From Ancylobacter aquaticus (GTDB lineage: Bacteria > Pseudomonadota > Alphaproteobacteria > Rhizobiales > Xanthobacteraceae), in the NCBI RefSeq assembly GCF_004339465.1, contig NZ_SMFY01000004.1, positions 186,001 to 250,000 on the forward strand: a stretch of DNA of 64,000 nt. The letters are read 5' to 3'. Of this stretch, positions 18,801 to 26,871 are shown in pieces (the stretch's first letter is position 1; each line of letters starts with the position of its first letter). A program made the translations under genes and the position numbers. Under the pieces are notes generated by a model, which did no database searches, was not told the origin of the DNA, and saw nothing but the letters and a program-made list of their open reading frames with translations.

Positions 18801-18981
18801 TGTCGGCTCGGCCACCACGCCTCTGGCCGCCGCACGGCCCGCCAGCGCCGCCGAGGCCGCGCAACGCATCGCTCAGCCAACCTCCGCTGCGGCGAGCCCG
18901 CAGCAGGCAGCGACAGCTACGGCAACGCAACCCGCCTCCGCGCCGCCCCGTCCTGCAGCCGCGCCGACGTCACAAGCCTGA
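15805..18981 (+). CDS. membrane PAS-GGDEF-EAL protein with degenerate GGDEF
   Basis: About 1058 residues from a TTG with a GGGGA ribosome site 6 bases upstream; an ATG at 15718 or GTG at 15628 would extend it. Order: signal-like helix; periplasmic beta-rich domain (about 45-190); several membrane helices to about residue 400; PAS domain (about 420-540); GGDEF domain; EAL domain; Ala/Pro/Gln-rich tail. The GGDEF signature is replaced by GSDHF (629-633), so cyclase activity is unlikely. The EAL domain keeps Glu757 (EAV), an Asn in SVNIS, Lys900 and Glu939, but the DDFG loop reads EDFG (879-882). It could be a weak c-di-GMP phosphodiesterase or a c-di-GMP sensor. Confidence 0.85.
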   Translation: MVIARPVPSRVTPRPTSRRPALARAFAVVAALLFAMLALGVPGARALEAVAIRLDAPVVDLAPAIERRTSDTDRIQVSTVPGADGIVRRIEVRSVATGPNGSKWAVFALANNTDEQVDRLIVAPHYRMVGSGVFWPDLGNRRILNVTTSQGFRPELQNAPDADVFFLTLDPGTTVTLVAELGDGGLPQLYLWEPEAYKDKVNSFTLYNGIVIGIAGLLALFLTILFVVKGSVMFPAAAALAWAVLGYIGLDFGFWSKVFGISPLAQQFWRAAGEAILAATLVVFLFAYLNLNRWHVRYAHVTAGWLVFLAAIVGLALLDPSAAAGIARPSLLVISFMGFGVVVWLALHRYDRAVLIIPTLFLLVVWVITAGMAVSGRIGNDLVAPALLGGLVLIVMLIGFTVMQHAFAGIGSVAGSAQELERRALAVAGSGDIVWDWDVDTDRIHVSPEAEHMLGLKQGTLETEAAGWLDIIHPGDRDRFRATLDGLLDQRRGRIDQDFRLRAHDGHYLWFNLRARPVVGTDGEVVRCIGTLSDVTDSRTAEERMLHDAVHDNLTGLPNRELFLDRVAAASGLARSDDQIRPTVMLIDLDRFKQVNASLGMPAGDSILLTVARRLMRLVKQQDTLARLGSDHFALILLSERDPERITAFADTLRRTLRAPITFGDREIFITASIGLLLADGQKRTPLETLKDAELAMYFAKRVGGDRIEVFRPNMRTQKLDRLTMEQDLRDALQRGEISVLYQPIVDIATRRIAGFEAVMRWQHPTLGSMAAIDFRGLAEESGLIVDLGLFVLDTAARQLGVWQRTLRGEPIFISVNISSRQMLRHDMLQDLKAVLARNVVAPGTLKLELSESLAMENPEYTAQILLRMRELDAGLTLEDFGSGYSALAYLQRFPFDSIKVDRTFTKALGRSGNKAQRPVILRTIVNMAQDLGMDIIAEGVETEQVAVALGKLGCRYGQGRFFGEAMTADEARKRLQPEQPPTSLLERGRQLSRGARASVGSATTPLAAARPASAAEAAQRIAQPTSAAASPQQAATATATQPASAPPRPAAAPTSQA

Positions 18982-19035
18982 GACTGACGATAATCGCTTA
19001 AAACGGCGGCAAGCGCTGGAGACGACCGCGCACGC

Positions 19036-19662
19036 TCAGGCGTGACCCGCCTCGCTGGAAAGCATGCCGGGGTCGATGCCGATCTTGCGCAGCGCCAGAT
19101 CGTATTTCTGGCCGGCATCGGCCTCGAACACCAGCGCCGGATCGGCCGGACAATGCAGCCAGCCATTCTGCTGGATCTCGTTTTCCAGCTGCCCGGGCGC
19201 CCAGTCGGCATAACCGAGCGCCAGCATCGCGCTCGCCGGCCCGCTGCCGGTCGCCATCGCCCTCAAAATGTCGAGCGTTGCGGTCAGGCAGATGCCGTCG
19301 TCGATCGGCAGGGTCGAATCCTGGATGAAGAAATCGGCGGTGTGCAGCACGAAGCCGCGCCCGGTTTCCACCGGCCCCCCGCGCAGCACCTTCACGCCGC
19401 CGGCGCTGCGCGGCAGATGAATGCGCTCCTCCTGCGGAATGACGTCGAGCTGGACCAGCAGATCGGGAAAATTGACGTGGCTGGCCGGCTGGTTGACCAC
19501 GATGCCCATCGCCCCTTCCGGGGAGTGGGCGCACAGATAGATCACCGCGCGGGCGAAACGCTCGTCCCGCATGCCCGGCATGGCGACCAGCATCTGTCCA
19601 TCGAGGAAGGTCCCGCCCGCAGGGGCGTCGGAGTTCCGGGGGCGCTCGCGTCCGATCCACAT
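19036..19662 (-). CDS. YqgE/AlgH family protein
   Basis: 208 residues from the ATG in MWIGRERPR; the frame extends further upstream but across the divergent promoter region. Family hallmarks are [20 protein letters not shown] at the start, [20 protein letters not shown], and [17 protein letters not shown]. These proteins are cytoplasmic, about 190-200 residues, and of uncertain role; in Pseudomonas AlgH is linked to alginate and virulence regulation. It is divergent from a DsbD-like gene, with 135 bases between the two starts. Confidence 0.88.
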   Translation of the reverse strand: MWIGRERPRNSDAPAGGTFLDGQMLVAMPGMRDERFARAVIYLCAHSPEGAMGIVVNQPASHVNFPDLLVQLDVIPQEERIHLPRSAGGVKVLRGGPVETGRGFVLHTADFFIQDSTLPIDDGICLTATLDILRAMATGSGPASAMLALGYADWAPGQLENEIQQNGWLHCPADPALVFEADAGQKYDLALRKIGIDPGMLSSEAGHA

Positions 19663-19797
19663 GGGGCAAGCGTAATCCCCGCCGGGGCATTTTTGAAGCC
19701 CACTCGCCGATGTCGGCCCGGCGGGACGTGCCGCCTCACACGAAAGTGCGCCCCGCGCGACTTCCCCATCGTGAGCGGAGAGGCTATCGCCAAGGCC

Positions 19798-20649
19798 ATG
19801 CTGTCTCGTCTGCGTCGCTTCACTCTGTGCTCGCTCGCGCTCGTGCCCTTCGCGGGCCCGGCCCTGGCCGGCGACACCTCCGCCTGGTCTGCCCGGGAGG
19901 GCACCGCTGCGCGCCTCGTTGCGGGCGGCGCCCAGGAAGGCAGCCACGACGGCAGCCTGATTGGCGGCGTCGAAATCCGCCTGCCTGAAGGGCTCAAGAC
20001 CTATTGGCGCTATCCCGGCGACAGCGGCGTGCCGCCGCATTTCGACTGGAGCGGCTCACGCAATGTGGAGGCCGTCGAGGTGCTGTGGCCCGCGCCGGTG
20101 CGGTTCGACGATGGCGGCTCCTTCTCGATCGGCTACAAGCGCGATGTCGTTTTGCCCCTGCGCATCACGCCGAAGGACCGCTCGCAGCCGGTCGATCTGA
20201 AGCTCAACCTCGATTTCGCCGTGTGCGGCAAGATCTGCCAGCCGGCCAATGCCGCGCTCGATCTGGCCCTGCCGCCGGGCGGCATCGGCGCGCCCTCCGC
20301 CGCCCTGACGCAGGCGCTGGCGAGCGTGCCCCGCCCGGCAGAACTCGGCGCCCGGAGCGAACCCGGCATCGCCGCCGCCGAGCTGCATCACGCCTCCGAT
20401 GGCGCCACCATCCGCATCGCGACCCATGTCGGCAACGCCGCCACCGCCGATCTCTTTGTCGAGGGGCCTGACGAGGACTGGGCACTGCCGCTGCCGGCGC
20501 GCGAGACCGGCGCCGACGGGCGGACCATTTTCGTGCTGCCGGTCGATGGCATTCCCAAAGGTGCGGATGTCACCACCGCCCGCCTGCGCTTTACCCTCGT
20601 CGATGGCGACCGAGCGATCGAAGTGGACACCCCCCTTTCCGCCCGCTGA
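19798..20649 (+). CDS. periplasmic DsbD-alpha-like (thiol:disulfide interchange N-domain) protein
   Basis: 283 residues with a signal peptide ([19 protein letters not shown]). The body matches the N-terminal domain of Dsb[21 protein letters not shown], then [19 protein letters not shown], and the cysteine pair in [12 protein letters not shown]. The membrane domain and C-terminal thioredoxin domain of full DsbD are absent, so this is a stand-alone periplasmic module. In relatives the cysteine pair relays electrons to cytochrome c maturation or isomerase partners. A one-cysteine peroxiredoxin gene follows about 130 bases downstream, giving a small redox group. The start is the ATG nearest the signal peptide; a GTG nine codons upstream is possible. 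Confidence 0.8.
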   Translation: MLSRLRRFTLCSLALVPFAGPALAGDTSAWSAREGTAARLVAGGAQEGSHDGSLIGGVEIRLPEGLKTYWRYPGDSGVPPHFDWSGSRNVEAVEVLWPAPVRFDDGGSFSIGYKRDVVLPLRITPKDRSQPVDLKLNLDFAVCGKICQPANAALDLALPPGGIGAPSAALTQALASVPRPAELGARSEPGIAAAELHHASDGATIRIATHVGNAATADLFVEGPDEDWALPLPARETGADGRTIFVLPVDGIPKGADVTTARLRFTLVDGDRAIEVDTPLSAR

Positions 20650-20781
20650 ACCCGTTTCCCGTCAGGCGGGAAACCGCTATGGTACCAGCCGACCGGACCC
20701 GCTGGTTGCGGCGGCACCGTTCGGCACGGCCCGTCGGCGGGTCCGCTCCCATCCCTTCCTGCCGTATGAAAGGACATCTCC

Positions 20782-21267
20782 ATGACGATCAAGGTCGGCG
20801 ACCAGCTTCCCAGCGTCACCTTCCGCGTGGCCACGGAGGACGGCCCGGTGCCGAAATCCACCGATGAGCTGTTCAAGAACAAGAAGGTCGTGCTGTTCGC
20901 CGTGCCCGGCGCCTTCACGCCCACCTGCCACAAGAACCACCTGCCGAGCTTCATCGCCCGTGCCGAGGAAATCCTCGCCAAGGGCGTCAGTACCATTGCG
21001 GTGACGGCGGTCAACGATCCCTTCGTCATGGCGGCGTGGGAGAAGGCCTCCAATGCCAACGGCAAAATCGTCTTCCTCTCGGACGGCAATGCCGAGTTCG
21101 CCAAGGCGGTCGGCCTCATTTTCGACGCCTCCGGCGCCGGCCTCGGCGTGCGCTCCAAGCGCTATTCCATGCTGGTCGACGATGGCGAAGTGCTGATTCT
21201 CAATGTCGAAGACGTGCCGAGCAAGGCCGACAAGACCAACGCCGACGTGCTGCTCACCCAGTTCTGA
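20782..21267 (+). CDS. peroxiredoxin, Prx5 / glutaredoxin-dependent type
   Basis: 161 residues, the length of PrxII/Prx5 enzymes. The peroxidatic cysteine is in PGAFTPTCHKNH, with the family proline and threonine in place. It is the only cysteine in the protein, so there is no resolving cysteine and reduction must come from glutathione/glutaredoxin or another thiol. It reduces H2O2 and alkyl hydroperoxides in the cytoplasm. An AAAGGA ribosome site precedes the ATG. The DsbD-alpha-like gene lies upstream on the same strand. Confidence 0.92.
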   Translation: MTIKVGDQLPSVTFRVATEDGPVPKSTDELFKNKKVVLFAVPGAFTPTCHKNHLPSFIARAEEILAKGVSTIAVTAVNDPFVMAAWEKASNANGKIVFLSDGNAEFAKAVGLIFDASGAGLGVRSKRYSMLVDDGEVLILNVEDVPSKADKTNADVLLTQF

Positions 21268-21281
21268 GCCTGTCGACACGG

Positions 21282-21320
21282 ATCCCGGCCGACGGCGCAG
21301 CCCTCGTGCCGGGATCGCGA
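21282..21320. repeat. inverted repeat downstream of the peroxiredoxin gene
   Basis: GATCCCGGC and GCCGGGATC form a 9-bp palindromic pair around a 19-20 base loop between two convergent genes. There is no T-run. It resembles the CCCGGA...TCCGGG palindrome at 34.55 kb and may be a REP-like element or a weak terminator. Confidence 0.4.
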
Positions 21321-21385
21321 CACCCCTGACAAGCCGTCCCTCAAGCGGGACGCCAATCCGCGCCCCCTTCCACGCATCCCGCCGA

Positions 21386-21592
21386 TCAGGCGATGATGTC
21401 GGGGCAGATCTGATCCTCGATATAGCCGATGCGGTCGCGCAGCTGGAGCTTGCGCTTCTTGAACCTGGCGAGCTGAAGCTGGTCGCTGCCCGGCATGTCC
21501 TGCAGTGCCTGGATCGCGACATCCAGATCACGGTGTTCCTGCCGCAAGCGCTCAAGGTGAGCCAGGAGCTCGCGTTCCTCTTCCGCCGTCAT
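21386..21592 (-). CDS. YdcH family (DUF465) small helical protein
   Basis: 68 residues from MTAEEEREL; an upstream ATG at 21625 would add 11 residues. The body is two antiparallel helices: LLAHLERLRQEHRDLDVAI, then a short loop and FKKRKLQLRDRIGYIEDQ, ending PDIIA as in many rhizobial members. The family is found across proteobacteria and has no confirmed function. It is divergent from a second member at 21802. Confidence 0.82.
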   Translation of the reverse strand: MTAEEERELLAHLERLRQEHRDLDVAIQALQDMPGSDQLQLARFKKRKLQLRDRIGYIEDQICPDIIA

Positions 21593-21801
21593 CTGTGTCA
21601 AACGCCCGACCCAAAACCGACTCATCCCCGGCAGGCCCGGGGTCGGTATCGAGTATCGCCGCCCTCGCGGCCGGCCGCAACAGCGGCCCCGCCCGCCGCC
21701 TCCCATTACCACGGTGCAGTGCAGCACATCCTTTCATCGACAGCCCGTTTCTCTCGTGACAGACTGATGACGTTCGCTTCGGAAGACAGGAGATACTGTC
21801 C

Positions 21802-21978
21802 ATGACCATGCAGTCGCATGTTGCCGAGTTGGAACGCCGTCATCAGGCACTCGAAAAGCAATTGCGGGAAGAGACCATTCGCCCCGCGACCGACGATACC
21901 CGTATCGCGGATCTGAAACGGCGCAAGTTGATCCTCAAGGACGAGATCGCCCGGCTCAAGGGCGCAACGCTGCATTAG
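21802..21978 (+). CDS. YdcH family (DUF465) small helical protein, second copy
   Basis: 58 residues beginning MTMQSHVAELERRHQ and ending with LKDEIARLKGATLH, preceded by an AGGAG ribosome site. It has the two-helix pattern of DUF465: a first helix with ELERRHQALEKQLREE, a loop with PATDDTR, and a second helix ADLKRRKLILKDEIARL. It faces away from the other YdcH-family gene across about 210 bases and is followed by a clear intrinsic terminator, so it is probably a single-gene transcript. Function unknown; such proteins are thought to be helical hairpins. Confidence 0.85.
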   Translation: MTMQSHVAELERRHQALEKQLREETIRPATDDTRIADLKRRKLILKDEIARLKGATLH

Positions 21979-22030
21979 CAGCGCTGGCCGGCCTTTCCGG
22001 CTTTTCCACCGATTGGACGCGAAGACCCGG

Positions 22031-22060
22031 CCGCCGGCACCCTGCCGGCGGTTCGTTTTT
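22031..22060 (+). terminator. intrinsic terminator after the second YdcH-family gene
   Basis: A 9-bp GC-only-plus-A/T stem, CCGCCGGCA with TGCCGGCGG, closes on a CCC loop and is followed by TTCGTTTTT. Confidence 0.9.
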
Positions 22061-22199
22061 GCGCACCCGTTGAACCCTCCGGCGCGATCCCGACCAAGGG
22101 CGTAAGCATTTCAGCGTCTTGCCAGACGTTCGCGAAAGGCGAAATCTCGAGCAACAAAAAGCCCGCTCGACAAGAACGTTCCTCTGGAGAGACGCCGCG

Positions 22200-24128
22200 A
22201 TGCCCGCTCCCGCCAGCCGCTATCCCGACATGCATGCCCGTTCCATCCGCGACCCCGAGGGATTCTGGCGCGAGGCCGCCCGCGCCATCGACTGGATGTC
22301 GGAAGGCGAGCGGGTCTTCGATGCGGCTCTGGGGATTTATGGCCGCTGGTTTCCGGGCTGGACCACCAATGTCTGTCACAATGCCGTGGACCGGCACGTC
22401 GAAGCCGGGCGCGGCCCGCAGCCGGCGATTTTCTATGACAGCCCGGTCGCCGGCGCCCGGCGCACCGTTACCTATGCTGAGCTGAAGGATGAGGTAAGCC
22501 TGCTCGCCGGCCTGCTGCGCGACCTCGGCGTCGGCAAGGGCGATCGCGTCGTGATCTACATGCCGATGATCCCCGAGGCGATGTTCGCCATGCTGGCCTG
22601 CGCCCGCATCGGCGCGGTCCATTCGGTTGTGTTCGGCGGTTTCGCCGCCGCCGAACTCGCCGGCCGCATCGACGACGCCCAGCCGAAGGTCGTGCTCTCC
22701 GCCTCCTGCGGCATCGAGCCGTCGCGGGTCGTGAGCTATAAGCCGCTGCTCGACCTCGCCTTGACCCTGGCGACGCACAAGCCGCAAGCCTGCCTCGTCT
22801 TCCAGCGCCCGCAGGCCGAGGCGACGCTGACCCCGGGCCGGGACCATGACTGGGCCACCCGGCGCGAGCAAGCCCGCGCCGCCGCCATGCGGGCGGAGTG
22901 CGTGCCGGTGGAGGCCACCGATCCGCTCTACATCCTCTACACCTCGGGCACGACCGGAAAGCCGAAGGGCGTGGTGCGCGACAGCGGCGGCTACATGGTG
23001 GCGCTGCGCTGGTCGATGGCGGGGCTCTACGATACGCGGCCGGGTGAGGTCTACTGGTCGGCTTCGGACATCGGCTGGGTCGTTGGTCATTCCTACATCG
23101 TCTACGCCCCGCTGCTCGCCGGCTGCACCACGGTGCTCTATGAGGGCAAGCCGGTCGGCACCCCCGACTCGGGCGCCTTCTGGCGGGTGATCGAGGACTA
23201 CAAGGTAGCGGTTCTGTTCACCGCCCCCACCGCCCTGCGCGCCATCAAGAAGGAAGACCCGGAAGGCCGGCTGATGGCCGACTATGACCGCTCCAGCCTG
23301 CGCACGCTGTTTCTGGCCGGCGAGCGGGCCGACCCCGACACGGTGGAATGGGCCAAGGCCCGGCTCGGCGTGCCGGTGGTCGATCACTGGTGGCAGACCG
23401 AAACCGGCTGGGCCATCGCCGGCAACCCGGTCGGCCTCGGCGCCCTGCCGATCCGCGTCGGCTCAACCGGCGTGCCGATGCCGGGCTATCAGGTCGATAT
23501 TCTCGACGAGGGCGGCCATCCCACGGTCCCCGACCGCATGGGCTCCATCGCCATCAAGCTGCCGCTGCCGCCCGGCTGCCTGCCCACGCTGTGGCGGCAG
23601 GACGAGCGCTTTCGCGACAGCTACCTCATGGATTTCCCGGGCTACTACAAGACGGCGGATGCCGGCTTCACCGATGCCACTGGCCAGCTCTTCATCATGG
23701 GCCGCACCGACGACATCATCAATGTCGCCGGGCATCGCCTTTCCACCGGCGGCATGGAGGAAGTGCTCGCCGCCCATCCCGATGTCGCGGAATGCGCCGT
23801 CATCGGCATTCATGACGCGCTGAAGGGCGAGGTGCCCTGCGGCTTCGTGGTGCTGAAGGCAGGCGTCGCCCGCTCGCCGGCCGATATCGAAGCGGAGATC
23901 GTGGCGCTGGTGCGCGAGCGCATCGGCCCGGTGGCGGCGTTCCGCCTCGCCATCACCGTCAACCGCCTGCCGAAGACACGCTCCGGCAAGATCCTGCGCG
24001 GCACGATGAAGAAGATCGCCGATGCGCAGGCGTGGAACATGCCCGCCACCATCGACGACCCGGCCGTGCTCGACGAGATCGCCATCGCGCTGAATGCCCG
24101 CGGACTCGCCAAGAGTTCGGCGGCGTAA
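22200..24128 (+). CDS. prpE: propionyl-CoA synthetase (acyl-CoA synthetase)
   Basis: 642 residues starting at the ATG after a GGAGAG ribosome site; the frame remains open 27 codons upstream. The adenylate-forming signature YILYTSGTTGKPKGV is near residues 244-258, preceded by the acetyl-CoA-synthetase-type N-domain (FWREAARAIDW, NVCHNAVDRHV). The core motifs DHWWQTETGW and GRTDDIINVAGHRLSTGGME and the C-terminal acetylatable lysine in PKTRSGKILRG are present. It activates propionate (and less well acetate) to the CoA thioester. There are no methylcitrate-cycle genes nearby, so propionyl-CoA would go elsewhere, for example to the methylmalonyl route. It converges on the TrcR-like gene. Confidence 0.92.
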   Translation: MPAPASRYPDMHARSIRDPEGFWREAARAIDWMSEGERVFDAALGIYGRWFPGWTTNVCHNAVDRHVEAGRGPQPAIFYDSPVAGARRTVTYAELKDEVSLLAGLLRDLGVGKGDRVVIYMPMIPEAMFAMLACARIGAVHSVVFGGFAAAELAGRIDDAQPKVVLSASCGIEPSRVVSYKPLLDLALTLATHKPQACLVFQRPQAEATLTPGRDHDWATRREQARAAAMRAECVPVEATDPLYILYTSGTTGKPKGVVRDSGGYMVALRWSMAGLYDTRPGEVYWSASDIGWVVGHSYIVYAPLLAGCTTVLYEGKPVGTPDSGAFWRVIEDYKVAVLFTAPTALRAIKKEDPEGRLMADYDRSSLRTLFLAGERADPDTVEWAKARLGVPVVDHWWQTETGWAIAGNPVGLGALPIRVGSTGVPMPGYQVDILDEGGHPTVPDRMGSIAIKLPLPPGCLPTLWRQDERFRDSYLMDFPGYYKTADAGFTDATGQLFIMGRTDDIINVAGHRLSTGGMEEVLAAHPDVAECAVIGIHDALKGEVPCGFVVLKAGVARSPADIEAEIVALVRERIGPVAAFRLAITVNRLPKTRSGKILRGTMKKIADAQAWNMPATIDDPAVLDEIAIALNARGLAKSSAA

Positions 24129-24140
24129 CGAGATGCGCTC

Positions 24141-24180
24141 GTGAAAACGCCCGGCCGCGTTGCCGCCCCGGGCGTTTCAC
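24141..24180. terminator. bidirectional terminator between prpE and the TrcR-like gene
   Basis: GTGAAAACGCCCGG pairs with CCGGGCGTTTCAC (13 bp with one bulged A) around a 13-base loop. The stem has A-rich and T-rich flanks on the two sides, so it can act on either strand between these convergent genes. Confidence 0.75.
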
Positions 24181-24214
24181 GTTCAGGCCTGATGCCGGCA
24201 GGTGCCGGCGGGGC

Positions 24215-24925
24215 TCACTCCTCGTCGTCGGCCTCGCTCTTGCGCGAGCCGCCGAGCTTGGCGAACACGGTGTCCAGGTTGATCGGCTCCTCGCGCGGCC
24301 TGGGGGGCGGCACGAAGGGCTCCGGCCCGTCGCCGGTCGACACGTCGACCGGGAGCAGCGTCGCTTCGTTCTCGCCGGACGGGGCGGCCGAGGCGGGGCG
24401 GTCCTTGGAGGAGCGCTGCACCTCGATGTCGAGGTCGATCTGCGAGCACAGGCCGAGCGTCACCGGGTCCATCGGCGTCAGGTGAGCCGCGTTCCAGTGG
24501 GTGCGCTCCTTGATCGATTCGATGGTGGTCTTGGTCGTGCCGACCAGCCGCATGATCTGGCTGTCCTTCAGCTCCGCATGGTTGCGCAGCAGCCAGAGAA
24601 TCGCGTTCGGGCGATCCTGGCGCTTGGAAACCGGGGTGTAGCGCGGGCCGCGGCGGCGCTTGGGCTCCGGCAGGCGCACCTTCGATTCCAGCAGCTTCAG
24701 CCGGTAATTGGGGTCCTTCTCGGCACGCTCGATTTCCTCGCGGGCGAGTTGGCTGGTGGTCATCGGGTCGCTGCCCTTGATCCCCTGCGCGACCTCGCCA
24801 TCGGCGATGCCCTTCACCTCAAGCACGTGCAGCTTACAAAAGTCCGCGATCTGGTCGAACGTCAGAGCGGTATTCTCGACCAGCCACACGGCGGTGGCCT
24901 TCGGCATGAGGGGGGCGTTCGCCAT
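24215..24925 (-). CDS. trcR: DUF1013 protein, TrcR-like cell-cycle transcriptional regulator
   Basis: 236 residues from MANAPLMPK, with GGAG about 10 bases upstream; the frame extends further but without a ribosome site. It matches alphaproteobacterial DUF1013 proteins: PKATAVWLVENTALTFDQIA, GIKGSDPMTTSQLAREEIER, YTPVSKRQDRPNAILWLLRN, and an HTH-like DSQIMRLVGTTKTTIESI. The C-terminal 60 residues are acidic and proline-rich. In Caulobacter the family member TrcR is associated with RNA polymerase and with genes expressed from ctrA-type promoters. Here that role is inferred from family membership. It is divergent from the yceI gene. Confidence 0.85.
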   Translation of the reverse strand: MANAPLMPKATAVWLVENTALTFDQIADFCKLHVLEVKGIADGEVAQGIKGSDPMTTSQLAREEIERAEKDPNYRLKLLESKVRLPEPKRRRGPRYTPVSKRQDRPNAILWLLRNHAELKDSQIMRLVGTTKTTIESIKERTHWNAAHLTPMDPVTLGLCSQIDLDIEVQRSSKDRPASAAPSGENEATLLPVDVSTGDGPEPFVPPPRPREEPINLDTVFAKLGGSRKSEADDEE

Positions 24926-25184
24926 GGGACGCAGCTCCATCCAGTGAGGCGCCGGACTGGCGATGAAACCGAGCCGGCGTACAGATTTGAGGTCTTTCGG
25001 CCGCGCAAACTTCTCCCCGCGCCCCACCACCCTGCGGGGCGGAGCCTCGGACCGTCTCGCGATGACCGGGATGCCGCGAATATAGGCTTCCGCGCGCCGT
25101 CCTGCAATTCCTAAGACGAGGGTCGGTGTGGCCGTGCGACGGGGCGACTGATAGCGTCCGCCCTCCCGAATCGAGGAGAAACCA

Positions 25185-25808
25185 ATGAAGCCATTTCGAC
25201 TTCTGGCGACAGCCCTGCTGATCGGATTCACCTCCGGCGCGATCGCGCAGGACGCGCCTCGCGAAATGCCCGGCACCGACGATGTCGCGGGCATCACCGG
25301 CGGCACTTATGGCGTGGACCCGGACCACACGCAGATCGTCTGGACCGTCGATCACATGGGCATCAGCCCGCTCGCCGGCATGTTCGGCGCCTCCAGCGGG
25401 ACGCTGGTTCTCGACCCGACCAAGCCCGACGAGGCGAAGCTCGAGATCACCGTTCCCATTTCCGGGCTGCGCGTCACCTCGGAAGGCTTCGCCACCCATC
25501 TGGCGAGCCCGGAGCTTTTCGACGCGGCGAAATTCCCGACCGCCCGCTTCACGTCCAAGCGGGTCACGGTTGAAGGGTCCGATGCCACCATCGAGGGCGA
25601 GCTGACGATCCATGGCGTGACCAAGCCGGTCACGCTGGACGTCAGCTTCTTCGGCGCCGGCATCAACCCGATGACCAATGTGGAGAATATCGGCTTCACG
25701 GGCACCGCCGAGATCAAGCGCAGCGATTTCGGCCTCGGCTTCGGCGTGCCCGCCATCTCGGACGAAGTGATGCTCGACATCGTCGGCGCCTTCATCAAGC
25801 AGCCCTGA
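25185..25808 (+). CDS. YceI family periplasmic lipid-binding protein
   Basis: 207 residues with a signal peptide ([19 protein letters not shown]). The lipocalin-like YceI domain begins at [20 protein letters not shown] and includes [17 protein letters not shown] and [19 protein letters not shown]. Family members bind isoprenoid chains in the periplasm; some are induced by base or stress. A GAGGAGAAA ribosome site precedes the ATG. The next gene, ispH, makes isoprenoid precursors; the link is suggestive but may be chance. Confidence 0.92.
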   Translation: MKPFRLLATALLIGFTSGAIAQDAPREMPGTDDVAGITGGTYGVDPDHTQIVWTVDHMGISPLAGMFGASSGTLVLDPTKPDEAKLEITVPISGLRVTSEGFATHLASPELFDAAKFPTARFTSKRVTVEGSDATIEGELTIHGVTKPVTLDVSFFGAGINPMTNVENIGFTGTAEIKRSDFGLGFGVPAISDEVMLDIVGAFIKQP

Positions 25809-25875
25809 TCCGCCCAAGCTTGACAGCGCGGGCCCCGGCACCCATGACGGTGGCGAGGCCCCGCTGGACCCTGCG

Positions 25876-26856
25876 ATGACCCCCGAAACATCTGCCCGGA
25901 AGCCCGAGCTTCGCGTCCTACTCTGTGCCCCGCGCGGCTTCTGCGCCGGCGTGGTGCGCGCCATCGACGCGGTGGAGCGGGCGCTGGAGATGTATGGCCC
26001 GCCGGTCTATGTGCGGCACGAGATCGTGCATAACAAATATGTCGTGGAAGGGCTGAAGGCGAAGGGCGCCGTCTTCGTCGAGGAACTCCACGAGGTCCCG
26101 GCCGGCACCACCGCCCCCGTCATCTTCTCCGCCCATGGCGTCGCCCGTTCGGTGCCGGAGGACGCGGCCCGGCGCAATTTCTTCGCCATCGACGCCACCT
26201 GCCCGCTGGTGACCAAGGTCCACCGCGAGGCCACCGTCCATCACAAGCGGGGCCGCGAGGTCGTGCTCATCGGTCATGCCGGCCACCCGGAGGTCATCGG
26301 CACGATGGGCCAGTTGCCCGAAGGCGCCGTCTCGCTGGTCGAGACCGCCGAGCAGGCCCGGATCTTCCAGCCCCGCGAGCCCGGCAATCTTGCCTTCACG
26401 ACGCAGACCACCCTCTCGATAGACGACACCGCCGAGATCGTGGCGATCCTCCGGCAGCGCTTCCCGTCCATGGTGGCGCCGCACAAGGAAGACATCTGCT
26501 ACGCCACCACCAACCGGCAGGAAGCGGTCAAGCGCGTCGCCCCTGACGTGGACGCGATGATCGTGGTCGGCGCGCCGAACTCCTCCAATTCCCAGCGCCT
26601 GCGCGAGGCCGCCGAGCGCGAGGGCTGCCGCCACGCCGTGCTGGTGCAGCGCGCCAGCGAGATCGACTGGAACGTCTTCGGCGCCATTGCCTCGCTCGGC
26701 GTCAGCGCCGGCGCCTCGGCCCCGGAAGTCCTCGTCGAGGAAATCCTCGATGCCTTCGCCGCGCGCTACACGCTGAAGGTGGAGACGGTGCATACCGCCC
26801 ACGAGGACGTGTTCTTCCCGCTGCCCCGGCAGCTTCGTTCCGACGCCGCCGAATAG
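25876..26856 (+). CDS. ispH: 4-hydroxy-3-methylbut-2-enyl diphosphate reductase
   Basis: 326 residues. The three iron-sulfur cysteines are conserved: Cys23 in PRGFCAGV, Cys109 in [11 protein letters not shown] and Cys208 in [11 protein letters not shown]. The substrate-contact NSSNSQRL and SAGASAPE elements are also present. It catalyses the last step of the non-mevalonate (MEP) isoprenoid pathway, giving IPP and DMAPP, using a [4Fe-4S] cluster. thrB begins 15 bases downstream and rnhA overlaps thrB, so ispH-thrB-rnhA is probably an operon, an order I recall as common in Rhizobiales. Confidence 0.96.
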   Translation: MTPETSARKPELRVLLCAPRGFCAGVVRAIDAVERALEMYGPPVYVRHEIVHNKYVVEGLKAKGAVFVEELHEVPAGTTAPVIFSAHGVARSVPEDAARRNFFAIDATCPLVTKVHREATVHHKRGREVVLIGHAGHPEVIGTMGQLPEGAVSLVETAEQARIFQPREPGNLAFTTQTTLSIDDTAEIVAILRQRFPSMVAPHKEDICYATTNRQEAVKRVAPDVDAMIVVGAPNSSNSQRLREAAEREGCRHAVLVQRASEIDWNVFGAIASLGVSAGASAPEVLVEEILDAFAARYTLKVETVHTAHEDVFFPLPRQLRSDAAE

Positions 26857-26871
26857 GCTCGACCCCACCCC

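Noticed and set aside
14776-18930. A 1384-codon open frame on the minus strand.
   Set aside because: It is antisense to the Sel1 and GGDEF/EAL genes, whose domains are clear. Its composition is that expected from reading GC-rich codons backwards.
25820-25850. TTGACA upstream of ispH as a promoter.
   Set aside because: No acceptable -10 lies 16-18 bases downstream, and the yceI-ispH gap is short.
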